A stretch of DNA of 64,000 nt, taken from positions 186,001-250,000 of the forward strand of contig NZ_JBHRXK010000004.1 of NCBI RefSeq assembly GCF_042648505.1, in the 5' to 3' direction. Made by a program: the position numbers and the translations under genes. Positions within the stretch are counted from its first letter, which is position 1; every line of letters begins with the position of its first letter. The stretch is from Lysobacter_L cavernae. Lineage in GTDB: Bacteria > Pseudomonadota > Gammaproteobacteria > Xanthomonadales > Xanthomonadaceae. Shown here one piece after another: positions 48,752 to 56,347 of the stretch. A model generated the notes under the pieces. That model made no database searches. It was not told where the DNA came from and worked only from the letters and a program-made list of their open reading frames with translations.

Positions 48752-49866
48752 AACCCCATCTCCATGAACCAGATCGCGAAGAACGCATCGAGCACGATCA
48801 CCAGCGAGATCGCCTGCACCACGCTGGAGGTGGTGCGCTCGCCGACCGATTGCGCGGTGCCTTGGACCTGCAGACCCTCGAGGCAGCCGATCAGGCTGAT
48901 CAACAACGCGAACACCGGCGCCTTGGCCATGCCGACCAGGAAATGGCGCAGCTCCATGGTCTCGTGCATCCGCGCCAGGTACTGCGGCGGCGGGATGTCG
49001 AGGCTGTAGGCGCCGACGGTGAGACCGCCAATCAGACCGAAGATCATGCCGATGAAGGTCAGCAGCGGCAGCATCACCAGCAGCGCCAGCATGCGCGGGA
49101 TCACCAGCAGGTCGATCGGGTCCATGCCGAGGGTGCGGATCGCATCGACCTCCTCGCGACTGACCATCGCGCCGATCTGCGCGGTGAAAGCGCTGGCGGT
49201 GCGCCCGGCCAGCACGATCGCGGTCAGCAGCACCGCGAACTCGCGCAGGAACGAGATGCTGACCAGCTCGACCACGAAGATCACCGCGCCGAAATCGCGC
49301 AGCACGGTCGCGCCGAGGAAGGCCACCACCGCGCCGACCAGGTAGCACAGCAGCGCGATCAACGGCACCGCGTCCAGGCCGACCTGCTCCATGTGGTGCA
49401 CGGTCGCGGTCGGGCGGAACCGGCCCGGCTCCTTGAACATGCGCAGCAGCTTGACCAGCGTTTCGCCGAAGAACGCCAGCAGCGCCAGGAACTCTTTCCA
49501 GTTGTCGGTGACCGCATGGCCGAGGCGCGCCAGCGCTGCGCCGACGCCGTACTCGCGCTTCTTCTTCGGGCGATCGTCGGCGACGTCTTCGATCGCACTG
49601 ACCAGGGCGCGGTGGTTGTCGTGGAAAGTGAAGGTGTTGAAGTCGAGGTCGCGGCGGCGGGCGAAGCGCATCAGCTGCAGCACGCCGACCGAGTCCAGTC
49701 GTTCGACCGTCGTCGCGTCGATGGTGCCGACCTCGCGTGGCGCCGCGGTGAGGGCTTCGCCGATCTGGGTGGCGTATTCGAGGGTCCAGCGCCCGGACAG
49801 ACGCAGCCGCGAAGGCGCGGGGCCATCGGTGGCGATCTGCGGCGTGTGCGCGTTCGATACGGTCAT
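48748..49866 (-). CDS. MlaE-family ABC permease with N-terminal STAS-like domain
   Basis: 372 residues. An N-terminal STAS-like segment (about 18-95; LRLSGRWTLEYATQIGEAL, DSVGVLQLMRFARR) precedes a five-helix MlaE permease (AVPLIALLCYLVGAVVAFLG, FLREFAVLLTAIVLAGRTAS, IGAMVSREEVDAIRTLGMDP, LGMDPIDLLVIPRMLALLVM). In the Mla system the STAS protein MlaB is separate; here the two are fused. It is the first gene of the permease-ATPase-MCE-lipoprotein operon. The repeat block 49897-50211 lies in its upstream region. Confidence 0.9.
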   Translation of the reverse strand: MTVSNAHTPQIATDGPAPSRLRLSGRWTLEYATQIGEALTAAPREVGTIDATTVERLDSVGVLQLMRFARRRDLDFNTFTFHDNHRALVSAIEDVADDRPKKKREYGVGAALARLGHAVTDNWKEFLALLAFFGETLVKLLRMFKEPGRFRPTATVHHMEQVGLDAVPLIALLCYLVGAVVAFLGATVLRDFGAVIFVVELVSISFLREFAVLLTAIVLAGRTASAFTAQIGAMVSREEVDAIRTLGMDPIDLLVIPRMLALLVMLPLLTFIGMIFGLIGGLTVGAYSLDIPPPQYLARMHETMELRHFLVGMAKAPVFALLISLIGCLEGLQVQGTAQSVGERTTSSVVQAISLVIVLDAFFAIWFMEMGF

Positions 49867-49896
49867 AAGGCCTCGAACGCGAGGATACAGGGTGAG

Positions 49897-50211
49897 CCGA
49901 TGTGCTTGCGAGCCACTGGCTCGCGCATCGGCGAACGCCCGGCCATGGATGGCCGGGCTGGGGTATCCGAAGCCGGAAGTGTGTCGCCATGGATGACATC
50001 GAGTTCACCCAACGAAGCGAGTGCGCTTGCGATCCGCTGGCTCGCGCGTCGACGAACGCCTGGCCATGGCTGAACGCCCCGCGCGCTGCGCAGGGTAGGC
50101 AAGCCAGGCCGGGGTGTCCGAAGCCGGAAGTGTGCCGCCATGGATGGCATCGGCGCGCGTAACGATGCCGATGCGCTTGCGCACCGCTGGCTCGCGCATT
50201 GGCGAAACGCA
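49897..50211. repeat. Three imperfect direct copies of a ~130-bp dispersed repeat
   Basis: The core GCTTGCGA-CC-CTGGCTCGCGC, then GCGAACGCC, occurs at about 49903, 50025 and 50173. TCCGAAGCCGGAAGTGTG with CGCCATGGATG occurs at about 49966 and 50117. Copy A spans 49897-50001, B 50017-50152 (with an inserted stretch) and C 50167-50211 (5' part only). The block sits in the 559-base non-coding space 49867-50425 next to a REP pair. I see no gene in it. Confidence 0.8.
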
Positions 50212-50236
50212 AAGCTAAGGAACGTCTGACAATTGT

Positions 50237-50319
50237 CGTCATCCCCGCGAAAGCGGGGATCCAGCGACTTCATCTGTTGAGCTCAAAGACACTGGGTTCC
50301 CGCCTTCGCGGGAATGACG
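50237..50319. repeat. REP-like paired palindrome
   Basis: The left unit CGTCATCCCCGCG/AAGCGGGGATCC (50237-50264) faces the right unit GGGTTCCCGCC/TTCGCGGGAATGACG (50291-50319). In reverse complement it matches the pair at 37816-37900, including flanks CCAGTGTCTTT and AGTCGCTGGAT, while the innermost loop differs. Confidence 0.85.
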
Positions 50320-50425
50320 GACAAAAGCAGAGTTGTTCAGACCTTGCCGAAGACCATGGTGCACCGGTCGCGAATCCCGATCGCCCCGCTGCCACCGGCC
50401 GCGAGCGCATGCGATGCTATCGCGG

Positions 50426-51676
50426 ATGTCGACCCCCATGCCCCTGAGCGCCGCCAGTTACGCCGCACGCATCGGCTTCGTGATCGAGCTGGCCGAGCGC
50501 CTGCACGCCTACGGCACCACCGCGCAGCGGCTGGAAGGCGCGATCAGTGCGGTCGCGCAGAAGCTGCGTCTGGAGTGCGAGCCGTGGTCGAACCCGACCG
50601 GCATGATCCTGACCTTCAGCGACCCGCAACGCGCGCCCGGCGAGAGCGACACCACCCGCGTCATCCGCCTGCCGCCGGGCGAGAACGACCTGTACCGCCT
50701 GGCCGAGACCGACCGCATCGCCGAGGAGGTGATGGCCGGCCATCTGGGTCTGGCCGAGGCACACGCGGCGATGAGCGCGCTCGACCGTCCGCCGAGCGCG
50801 CGTTACCGCGCGATGCAGGTGCTCGGCTATGGCCTGGCCGCGACCGCGATCGCCGGCGTGCTGCGCCTGCCGTGGCTGGACATCGGCGTGGCCGGCATCA
50901 ACGGCCTGCTGATCGGTTTGTTCGTGCACCTGTCCGAGTCGCGGCCGCGCTTCAAGGAAGCACTGGAGGCGGTGACGGCGATGTTCGCCGCCGGCGTGAC
51001 GATCCTGGTCGCCGACTACGTCGCGCCGCTCAACCAGAACACGGTGATCATCGCCTCGCTGATCGTGCTGCTGCCGGGCATGGCGTTGACCAACGCGGTC
51101 AACGAGCTCACCAGCCAGCACCTGGTCTCGGGCACCGCGCGTTTCGCCGGTGCGGTGACCACCGTGCTCAAGCTCGCGGTCGGCACGGTGATCGCGTTGT
51201 ACCTGGCCGATCTGCTCGGCCTGCAGCCGCAGGTACGCGCCTCGCGGCCACAGTCGGAGTGGGTGGAATGGGCCGCGCTGATGGTGGCGGCGTTCGCGTT
51301 CGCCGTGCTGTTCCGCGCGCAGCGCCGCGATTACCCGAAGGTGATGGCGGCGGCGGCGGGCGGTTACCTGATCTCGCGTTTCGGCGGGCAGACCTTCGGC
51401 AGTCCGGCCGGTATTTTCCTGGCCGCACTGGTATTGACCGCGGCCGGTAACGCCTATGCGCGCTGGTGGCACCGCCCGGGCGCGATCATCCGCGTGCCCG
51501 GCATCATCATGCTGGTGCCCGGCAGTGCCAGCCTGCGTGGCCTGCTCACGTTGATCCAGCAGCAGGACGTCGATGCCGGGCAGGTGGCGTTGCTGGCGGT
51601 GCTGAATATCCTGCTGGCGCTGATCGCCGGCCTGCTGTTCGGTAACCTGTTATTGCCGGCCAGGCGTAATCTGTAG
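50426..51676 (+). CDS. ThrE-family threonine/serine exporter-like membrane protein
   Basis: About 416 residues from the ATG at 50426 (50438 is also possible). The N-terminal cytoplasmic part (AARIGFVIELAERLHAYGTT, AQRLEGAISAVAQKL) is the ThrE/YjjP signature. About ten membrane segments follow in two blocks (for example TVIIASLIVLLPGMALTNAV and VPGIIMLVPGSASLRGLLTL), the latter like YjjB. It is thus a fused YjjP-YjjB type exporter. In Corynebacterium ThrE exports threonine and serine; in E. coli the split pair exports succinate, so the substrate is open. It is monocistronic and converges on the H-NS gene. Confidence 0.82.
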   Translation: MSTPMPLSAASYAARIGFVIELAERLHAYGTTAQRLEGAISAVAQKLRLECEPWSNPTGMILTFSDPQRAPGESDTTRVIRLPPGENDLYRLAETDRIAEEVMAGHLGLAEAHAAMSALDRPPSARYRAMQVLGYGLAATAIAGVLRLPWLDIGVAGINGLLIGLFVHLSESRPRFKEALEAVTAMFAAGVTILVADYVAPLNQNTVIIASLIVLLPGMALTNAVNELTSQHLVSGTARFAGAVTTVLKLAVGTVIALYLADLLGLQPQVRASRPQSEWVEWAALMVAAFAFAVLFRAQRRDYPKVMAAAAGGYLISRFGGQTFGSPAGIFLAALVLTAAGNAYARWWHRPGAIIRVPGIIMLVPGSASLRGLLTLIQQQDVDAGQVALLAVLNILLALIAGLLFGNLLLPARRNL

Positions 51677-51683
51677 TCCAGAC

Positions 51684-51709
51684 AAAAACGCCGGCACAGG
51701 GCCGGCGTT
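51684..51709. terminator. Terminator between the ThrE-like and H-NS genes
   Basis: The stem AACGCCGGC (51687-51695) pairs with GCCGGCGTT (51701-51709) around a 5-base loop. On the minus strand it is followed by T5, so it clearly serves the H-NS gene; it lies 8 bases after the exporter stop and may act both ways. Confidence 0.8.
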
Positions 51710-51741
51710 CTGCATCGAATCGGCGGATAACCCGCGGTCGA

Positions 51742-52110
51742 TTACTGGATCAGGAAATCCTCAAGCTTGCGCCCACCGCTGGTATGGGCAGCCAGCCAGC
51801 GCGGCTGCTTGCCGCGGCCGGTCCAGGTCTCGGCGGCATTGGCCGGGTTGCGGTACTTGGGCGCGACCTTGCCCAGCGGCTTGCGGCCTTTCCTGGCTGC
51901 CGCCTTGGCGGGTTTGCCCGCACTGCGCGCCGGCGCCGCGCCGCCGAACAGCTCGGCGACGCTGTAGCCCTCGGCCTTGGCCAGCTGGGTCAATTTCTTG
52001 CGGACCACGGCGATCGGCTTGCGCTTGTTCAGCGTGCTCTTGCGCTTCTTGGCCTGATTGATCAGCGATTCGAGTTCTTTCGCGGACAACGAGGTGATAT
52101 CGATCGACAT
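51742..52110 (-). CDS. H-NS family nucleoid-associated protein
   Basis: 122 residues. A short N-terminal helix (SAKELESLINQAKKRKSTL), a lysine/alanine-rich linker (about 60-85), then the H-NS DNA-binding domain: VAPKYRNP, ETWTGRGKQPRWL and GGRKLEDFLIQ. The GRGKQP loop inserts in the AT-rich minor groove. It probably silences horizontally acquired AT-rich DNA such as the LPS locus, by family analogy. A palindrome overlaps its predicted -10 (52157-52180), hinting at autoregulation or another repressor. It has its own terminator. Confidence 0.93.
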   Translation of the reverse strand: MSIDITSLSAKELESLINQAKKRKSTLNKRKPIAVVRKKLTQLAKAEGYSVAELFGGAAPARSAGKPAKAAARKGRKPLGKVAPKYRNPANAAETWTGRGKQPRWLAAHTSGGRKLEDFLIQ

Positions 52111-52156
52111 GAAACCTCCGAAACTGTGGGGAGTAATATCGGCCAGTCCATGGCGG

Positions 52157-52193
52157 ATCGCGGGATCATAATCCCGCGATACTGTTGTCGTAA
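52157..52193 (-). promoter_or_regulatory. Predicted H-NS promoter with palindromic operator over the -10
   Basis: On the minus strand, -35 TTACGA (52188-52193), 17 bases, -10 TATGAT (52165-52170). The -10 sits in the middle of a perfect 10-bp inverted repeat, ATCGCGGGAT and ATCCCGCGAT (52157-52166, 52171-52180), separated by 4 bases. The leader to the ATG is about 50 nucleotides, with GGAGG as ribosome site. Confidence 0.5.
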
Positions 52194-52208
52194 ATGCGGC
52201 GTATATGA

Positions 52209-52226
52209 CAGTTAATGCATTAACTG
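52209..52226. promoter_or_regulatory. Perfect 18-bp AT-rich palindrome upstream of the H-NS promoter
   Basis: CAGTTAATGCATTAACTG is an uninterrupted palindrome in a GC-rich genome, 16 bases upstream of the predicted -35 of the H-NS gene and 16 bases past the proS stop. It looks like a dimeric regulator site; the regulator is unknown. It lacks a T-run, so it is not a terminator. Confidence 0.45.
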
Positions 52227-52242
52227 CCGAGCCGGCATCAAA

Positions 52243-53985
52243 TCATTTGCCGAATCTGGCGAACACGCCGGCGTGGTCGATATTTTCCGCTTCGCTGGCG
52301 CGGCGGTGGCGGTATTCGAACGTGCCGGCGGCCAGGCCGCGCTCGGAGACCACGATCCGGTGCGGGATCCCGATCAGTTCGATATCGGCGAACATCGCGC
52401 CCGGGCGCAGGCCGCGGTCGTCGAGCGCGGTTTCCACGCCGGCGGCATTGAGCTCGCGGTAAAGCGCGTCGGCGGCTGCGGTCACGGCGGCATCGTTTTT
52501 CGGATTGATCACGCACACCACCGCCTGCCACGGCGCCATCGCCTCGGGCCAGACGATGCCGTTGGCATCAAAGTTCTGCTCGATGGCGGCGGCCACGATC
52601 CGCGACACGCCGATGCCGTAGCAGCCCATCGCCGGCATCACCGCCTTGCCGTTGGCGTCGAGCACGGTCAACTTCATCGCCTCGGAGTACTTGCGGCCAA
52701 GCGCGAACACGTGGCCGACCTCGATGCCGCGGGCGATGGCGAGCGTGCCGCGGCCGTCGGGCGAAGGATCGCCTTCGACGACGTTGCGGATGTCGGCCAC
52801 AACGTCCGGTTCGGCCAGGTCACGGCCCCAGTTGACACCGGCGAGGTGGTAACCGGCCTCGTTGGCGCCGACGACGAAGTCCGCCATCGCCGCGACGCTG
52901 CGGTCGGCGACGATGCCGATGGCCTGCTTCGGATTCCCGGTGGCGCTCTTGGCGCCGCCAACAAGTACCGGGCCGAGGAAGCCGGGTTCACTGCCCAGGT
53001 GCGCGTCGATTTCTGCTTCGGTGGCCAAGCGGTATTCGGCCAGGCCCGCGAGCTTGGACAGCTTGATCTCGTTGACGACGTGGTCGCCGCGCACCAGCGC
53101 CAGCACGAACCGGGCGTTGCCGTCGGCATCGACGCCCATCACCGCCACCGACTTGACCGTGCGCTGCAGGTCGATGCCCATCAGCGCGGCAACGTCTTCG
53201 CAGGTCTTCTGCGTCGGCGTGTCGACCTTGCGCAGCGCCTCCGCCGCCGCGGCGCGCGGGCCGGGCGCGACGGCCTCGGCCAGCTCGACGTTGGCGGCGT
53301 AGTCCGAACCGGTGGAGAAAAAGATCGCGTCCTCGCCGGAGTCGGCCAGCACCTGGAATTCGTGCGAGGCGCTGCCGCCGATCGCGCCGGTGTCGGCGGC
53401 CACGGCGCGGAACTTCAGACCCAGGCGGGTGAAGATGCGGCCGTAGGTGTCGTACATGTTCTGGTATTCGGCGGCGAGCGATTCGTCGTCGACATGGAAC
53501 GAGTACGCGTCCTTCATCAGGAACTCGCGCGCGCGCATCACGCCGAAACGCGGGCGGATCTCGTCGCGGAACTTGGTCTGGATGTTGTAGAAATTGACCG
53601 GCAGCTGCTTGTAGCTGGACAGCTCCTGGCGCGCGAAGTCGGTGATGACCTCCTCGGCGGTCGGGCCGTAGCAGTAGCCGGCCTCCTTGCGGTCCTTGAT
53701 CTTGAGCAGCTGGCCGCCGAACTTCTCCCAACGGCCGGTTTCCTCCCACAGTCCCTGCGGCTGGATGGTCGGCATCAGCAGTTCGACCGCGCCGCTGGCG
53801 TCCATCTCCTCGCGCACGGCGCGCTCGACCTTGCGCAGCACGCGCAGGCCCAGCGGCGACCAGGTGTACAGGCCGGCGGCGAGCTTGCGGATCATGCCGG
53901 CCTTGAGCATCAGCTTGTGACTGATGATTTCGGCCTCGGCGGGGGTTTCCTTGCTGGTGTGGAGATGGAACTGCGACAGGCGCAT
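52243..53985 (-). CDS. proS: Prolyl-tRNA synthetase (bacterial type with editing domain)
   Basis: 580 residues. Class II motifs: LYTWSPLGLRVLRKVERAVREE (motif 1), KFRDEIRPRFGVMRAREFLMKDAYSF (motif 2) and CYGIGVSRIVAAAIEQ (motif 3). The insertion domain between motifs 2 and 3 (about 230-390; VLALVRGDHVVNEIKLSKL, GYHLAGVNWGRDL) is the YbaK-like editing domain that clears Ala-tRNA-Pro. The C-terminal anticodon domain includes ETALDDRGLRPGAMFADIEL and GIPHRIVVSERGL. It is downstream of the DUF4124 gene on the same strand after a 160-base gap. Confidence 0.96.
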   Translation of the reverse strand: MRLSQFHLHTSKETPAEAEIISHKLMLKAGMIRKLAAGLYTWSPLGLRVLRKVERAVREEMDASGAVELLMPTIQPQGLWEETGRWEKFGGQLLKIKDRKEAGYCYGPTAEEVITDFARQELSSYKQLPVNFYNIQTKFRDEIRPRFGVMRAREFLMKDAYSFHVDDESLAAEYQNMYDTYGRIFTRLGLKFRAVAADTGAIGGSASHEFQVLADSGEDAIFFSTGSDYAANVELAEAVAPGPRAAAAEALRKVDTPTQKTCEDVAALMGIDLQRTVKSVAVMGVDADGNARFVLALVRGDHVVNEIKLSKLAGLAEYRLATEAEIDAHLGSEPGFLGPVLVGGAKSATGNPKQAIGIVADRSVAAMADFVVGANEAGYHLAGVNWGRDLAEPDVVADIRNVVEGDPSPDGRGTLAIARGIEVGHVFALGRKYSEAMKLTVLDANGKAVMPAMGCYGIGVSRIVAAAIEQNFDANGIVWPEAMAPWQAVVCVINPKNDAAVTAAADALYRELNAAGVETALDDRGLRPGAMFADIELIGIPHRIVVSERGLAAGTFEYRHRRASEAENIDHAGVFARFGK

Positions 53986-54145
53986 CGGCTCGGCTTCGGA
54001 CGTAGGGAAGCGGGCATTTTGCCATGCGCGGCGCGGGCTGCCGGCGCCGCGGGCATGGCAACCGCGCCAGCCATCGCCGTTTGCAGGCGTATGTGTGGGT
54101 CAGGTCCGGCGTGGGGGGCCGGGTTCGCCCCGGCCTGCGTTGCGA

Positions 54146-54568
54146 TCAGGCGCCGCTGGCGACGCTCGCGCCTTCGCAATAGGTCTTGATCTGCGCCTCG
54201 GCCAGGGTGGTGCGGTTGGCGCGCTCGCTGTCGTTGAGGGCGCGATCGGGCTTGCCGTCCTTGTCCTCGTCGATGTTGACCGTCGTACTGCCCTGGAGCA
54301 CGGTCAGGTTGCTGCGCGCGTTGCTGCAGTTGGCGTTGATCGCCGGCTTGGCGGCCGCGGTAGGTGCGACGCTGCCGCCCTTGTCGTTCATCGTGCGCCC
54401 CTTGATCGCCTGGTCCGGCGGTGGCGAGTCCGAGTAGTGGCTGACGCCCTTGGCGTCCTTCCACTGGTAGACCTTGGCGGCGAAGGCAGGCAGGGCGAAG
54501 ACCAGGCACAGGCCGGCGAGCAGCCCGGGCAGCAGGCGAAGCGTCGGGCGGGTCGGCATACGGGACAT
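54146..54568 (-). CDS. DUF4124 periplasmic protein
   Basis: 140 residues from the ATG at 54568. A signal peptide (LLPGLLAGLCLVFALPAFA) precedes the DUF4124 motif AAKVYQWKDAKGVSHYSDSP and a low-complexity remainder with NIDEDKDGKPDR, an acidic stretch resembling a calcium loop. The function of DUF4124 proteins is not known. The gene is divergent from pssA with an 85-base gap. The upstream frame is open, but the chosen start gives the only good signal peptide. Confidence 0.82.
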   Translation of the reverse strand: MSRMPTRPTLRLLPGLLAGLCLVFALPAFAAKVYQWKDAKGVSHYSDSPPPDQAIKGRTMNDKGGSVAPTAAAKPAINANCSNARSNLTVLQGSTTVNIDEDKDGKPDRALNDSERANRTTLAEAQIKTYCEGASVASGA

Positions 54569-54653
54569 GGCAGGCTCCGGACTGGAACGGCGGGGCGGGG
54601 GAGCCCGATTGCAGCACCGCGTCGGCGTGCAGGCAAGCGTTAAACTCCCAAAC

Positions 54654-55430
54654 ATGGACGAAACGCAACAAACCCCACGCCCGCGCGGACGCGGCATCTA
54701 CCTGCTGCCGAACCTGTTCACCACCGGCGGCCTGTTCGCCGGCTTCTACGCGATCATCGCCGCGACCCAGGGCCGTTTCGACGACGCCTGCATCGCGGTG
54801 TTCATCGCCGCGATCCTCGACGGCGTCGACGGCCGCGTCGCGCGCCTGACCAACACCCAGAGCGAGTTCGGCGTGCAGTACGACTCGCTGGCCGACCTGA
54901 TCAGCTTTGGCCTGGCGCCGGCGCTGGTGATGTACCACTGGGCGCTGGTGACGATGAAGTACGACGGGGCGATGCCCGGCAAGATCGGCTGGATCGCGGC
55001 GTTCCTGTACGCGGCCTGCGCGGCGCTGCGGCTGGCGCGCTTCAACTCGCAGGTCGGCCAGGTCGACAAACGCTGGTTCATCGGTCTGGCCAGTCCGGCC
55101 GCGGCCGGCGTGGTGGCGAGTTTCGTGTGGACCTTCCACGAGCTGGGCTACACCGGCGAGCAACTTCGCTACGCCGCGCTGGCGGTGACGGTGGCCGCCG
55201 GCGGGCTGATGGTCAGCCGCCTGCGCTATTTCAGCTTCAAGGGGGCTGGCCCGCGCCACGACCGGGTGCCGTTCCTGGCCATCATCGTGGTGCTCGCAGC
55301 GGTAATCGCGATCGCGATCGACCCGCCCAGCGTGCTGCTGGCAATCGGCACGCTGTACGCGCTGTCCGGCCCGGTCTACGCGGCCTGGCGTCGCCTGCAT
55401 CGGCCGGCTTCGCCGGAGGCCGGGGCATGA
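54654..55430 (+). CDS. pssA: CDP-diacylglycerol-serine O-phosphatidyltransferase
   Basis: 258 residues with about eight membrane segments. The CDP-alcohol phosphotransferase motif is complete: DGRVAR, 8 residues, then GVQYDSLADLISFG. LPNLFTTGGLFAGFYAI at the N-terminus is typical of the PssA branch that makes phosphatidylserine from CDP-DAG and serine, the precursor of phosphatidylethanolamine. The stop overlaps the next start (ATGA, 55427-55430). Confidence 0.9.
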   Translation: MDETQQTPRPRGRGIYLLPNLFTTGGLFAGFYAIIAATQGRFDDACIAVFIAAILDGVDGRVARLTNTQSEFGVQYDSLADLISFGLAPALVMYHWALVTMKYDGAMPGKIGWIAAFLYAACAALRLARFNSQVGQVDKRWFIGLASPAAAGVVASFVWTFHELGYTGEQLRYAALAVTVAAGGLMVSRLRYFSFKGAGPRHDRVPFLAIIVVLAAVIAIAIDPPSVLLAIGTLYALSGPVYAAWRRLHRPASPEAGA

Positions 55431-55738
55431 GCGCCTTGTGGAGCCAGGAGCAGCACGAATGGTTGCGGGCGCTGGGCCACCCGGTGCTGACGCTGGCATC
55501 GGCGACCACCGCCAGTGCCGATCCGGTGCCGATGGCACGCAGTAGCGCCGCCGAGGCGACACCCGACAGCCCGTTGTGGCGCGCGCTGCTGTGCGCCGCC
55601 GGGCGGCCGCCCGGCGCGGCGGCCGATGCCGCACTGGCGGGCCTGCCCGATCCGGCGGCGCTGCGCGGCAACGCCGCCGCCAAGCGCGCGTTGTGGCCAC
55701 GCTTGCGCGCCCTGCGCCGGCAGGTCGGCCCGCGGTGA
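55427..55738 (+). CDS. Probable divergent DNA polymerase III psi subunit (HolD-like)
   Basis: 103 residues, Ala/Arg/Pro rich. The sequence match is weak: QHEWLRALGHPVLTLAS at the N-terminus and LRGNAAAKRALWPRLRALRR at the C-terminus. The latter resembles the end of E. coli HolD (LRANPTARAALWQQI). Context supports it, because in E. coli holD directly precedes and overlaps rimI, and here the stop overlaps the rimI GTG start. HolD bridges HolC (gene at 59384) to the clamp loader. The N-terminal HolC-binding segment is not obviously conserved. Confidence 0.55.
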   Translation: MSALWSQEQHEWLRALGHPVLTLASATTASADPVPMARSSAAEATPDSPLWRALLCAAGRPPGAAADAALAGLPDPAALRGNAAAKRALWPRLRALRRQVGPR

Positions 55739-56229
55739 GCGCGCTGGCGGTCGACACCGGACTGGTCGCGCCATCGCCGGCGCTGCGGCCGATGCGCGAG
55801 GACGATCTCGATGCCGTGCACGCGATCGAGATCCGCGCCTATGAGTTCCCGTGGACGGTCGGCATCTTCCGCGACTGCCTGCGCGCCGATTACCCGTCAT
55901 GGGTGCTGCTGGCCGATGGCCGCATCGTCGGCTATTTCCTGATGAGCATCGCCGCCGGCGAGGCGCACGTGCTCAACGTCTGCGTCGACCCGGCGCGGCA
56001 CGGCCATGGCCATGGCCGCAAGCTGCTGCTGGCGCTGCTGCAGATCGCGCGCGGTCGCGGCGCGCAGCGCGTGTTCCTCGAAGTGCGGCCGTCCAACATC
56101 GGCGCGATCGCGCTCTACCACTCCGAGGGCTTCAACGAGATCGGCCGCCGCCCGCGCTATTACCCGGCCAAGGACGGGCGCGAGGACGCGCTGGTGATGG
56201 CGATCGAGCTGCTGCCGCCGGAGTCGTAA
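55735..56229 (+). CDS. rimI: Ribosomal protein S18 alanine N-acetyltransferase
   Basis: 164 residues from a GTG start overlapping the preceding stop (GTGA). GNAT fold: LRPMREDDLDAVHAIEIRAY, EFPWTVGIFRDCLRADYPSW, HVLNVCVDPARHGHGHGRKL (acetyl-CoA loop), FLEVRPSNIGAIALYHSEGF and RPRYYPAKDGREDALVM, all RimI hallmarks. It acetylates the N-terminal alanine of S18. Its position after a holD-like gene matches the enterobacterial order. It is the last gene of the pssA-holD-rimI overlap cluster. Confidence 0.92.
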   Translation: MSALAVDTGLVAPSPALRPMREDDLDAVHAIEIRAYEFPWTVGIFRDCLRADYPSWVLLADGRIVGYFLMSIAAGEAHVLNVCVDPARHGHGHGRKLLLALLQIARGRGAQRVFLEVRPSNIGAIALYHSEGFNEIGRRPRYYPAKDGREDALVMAIELLPPES

Positions 56230-56245
56230 GGGTCGCAGGCAGCCA

Positions 56246-56335
56246 GTAGCCCGGGTAAGGCCAAAGGCCGCACCCGGGATGGCGGTTGCGGCTGCCTGAA
56301 AGCCCCGGGTGCGGCTTTGCCTTACCCGGGTTACG
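56246..56335. repeat. Inverted CCCGGGTAAGGC-type repeat between rimI and valS
   Basis: The left arm 56246-56278 (GTAGCCCGGGTAAGGCC...GCACCCGGG) is the complement of the right arm 56304-56334 (CCCGGGTGCGG...CCTTACCCGGG). The loop is about 25 bases. It is a REP-family element of a different sequence type from the CGTCATTCCCGC ones. It lies between convergent genes and may help end both transcripts. Confidence 0.8.
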
Positions 56336-56347
56336 CAGAGGTTCCGA

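Noticed and set aside
52273..54189. A 638-codon plus-strand frame across proS
   Set aside because: It is antisense to a fully conserved proS; composition and lack of motifs mark it as a shadow. The same applies to long antisense frames across valS (57665-59374), pepA (59913-61361) and the cystathionine beta-synthase gene (15830-17977).
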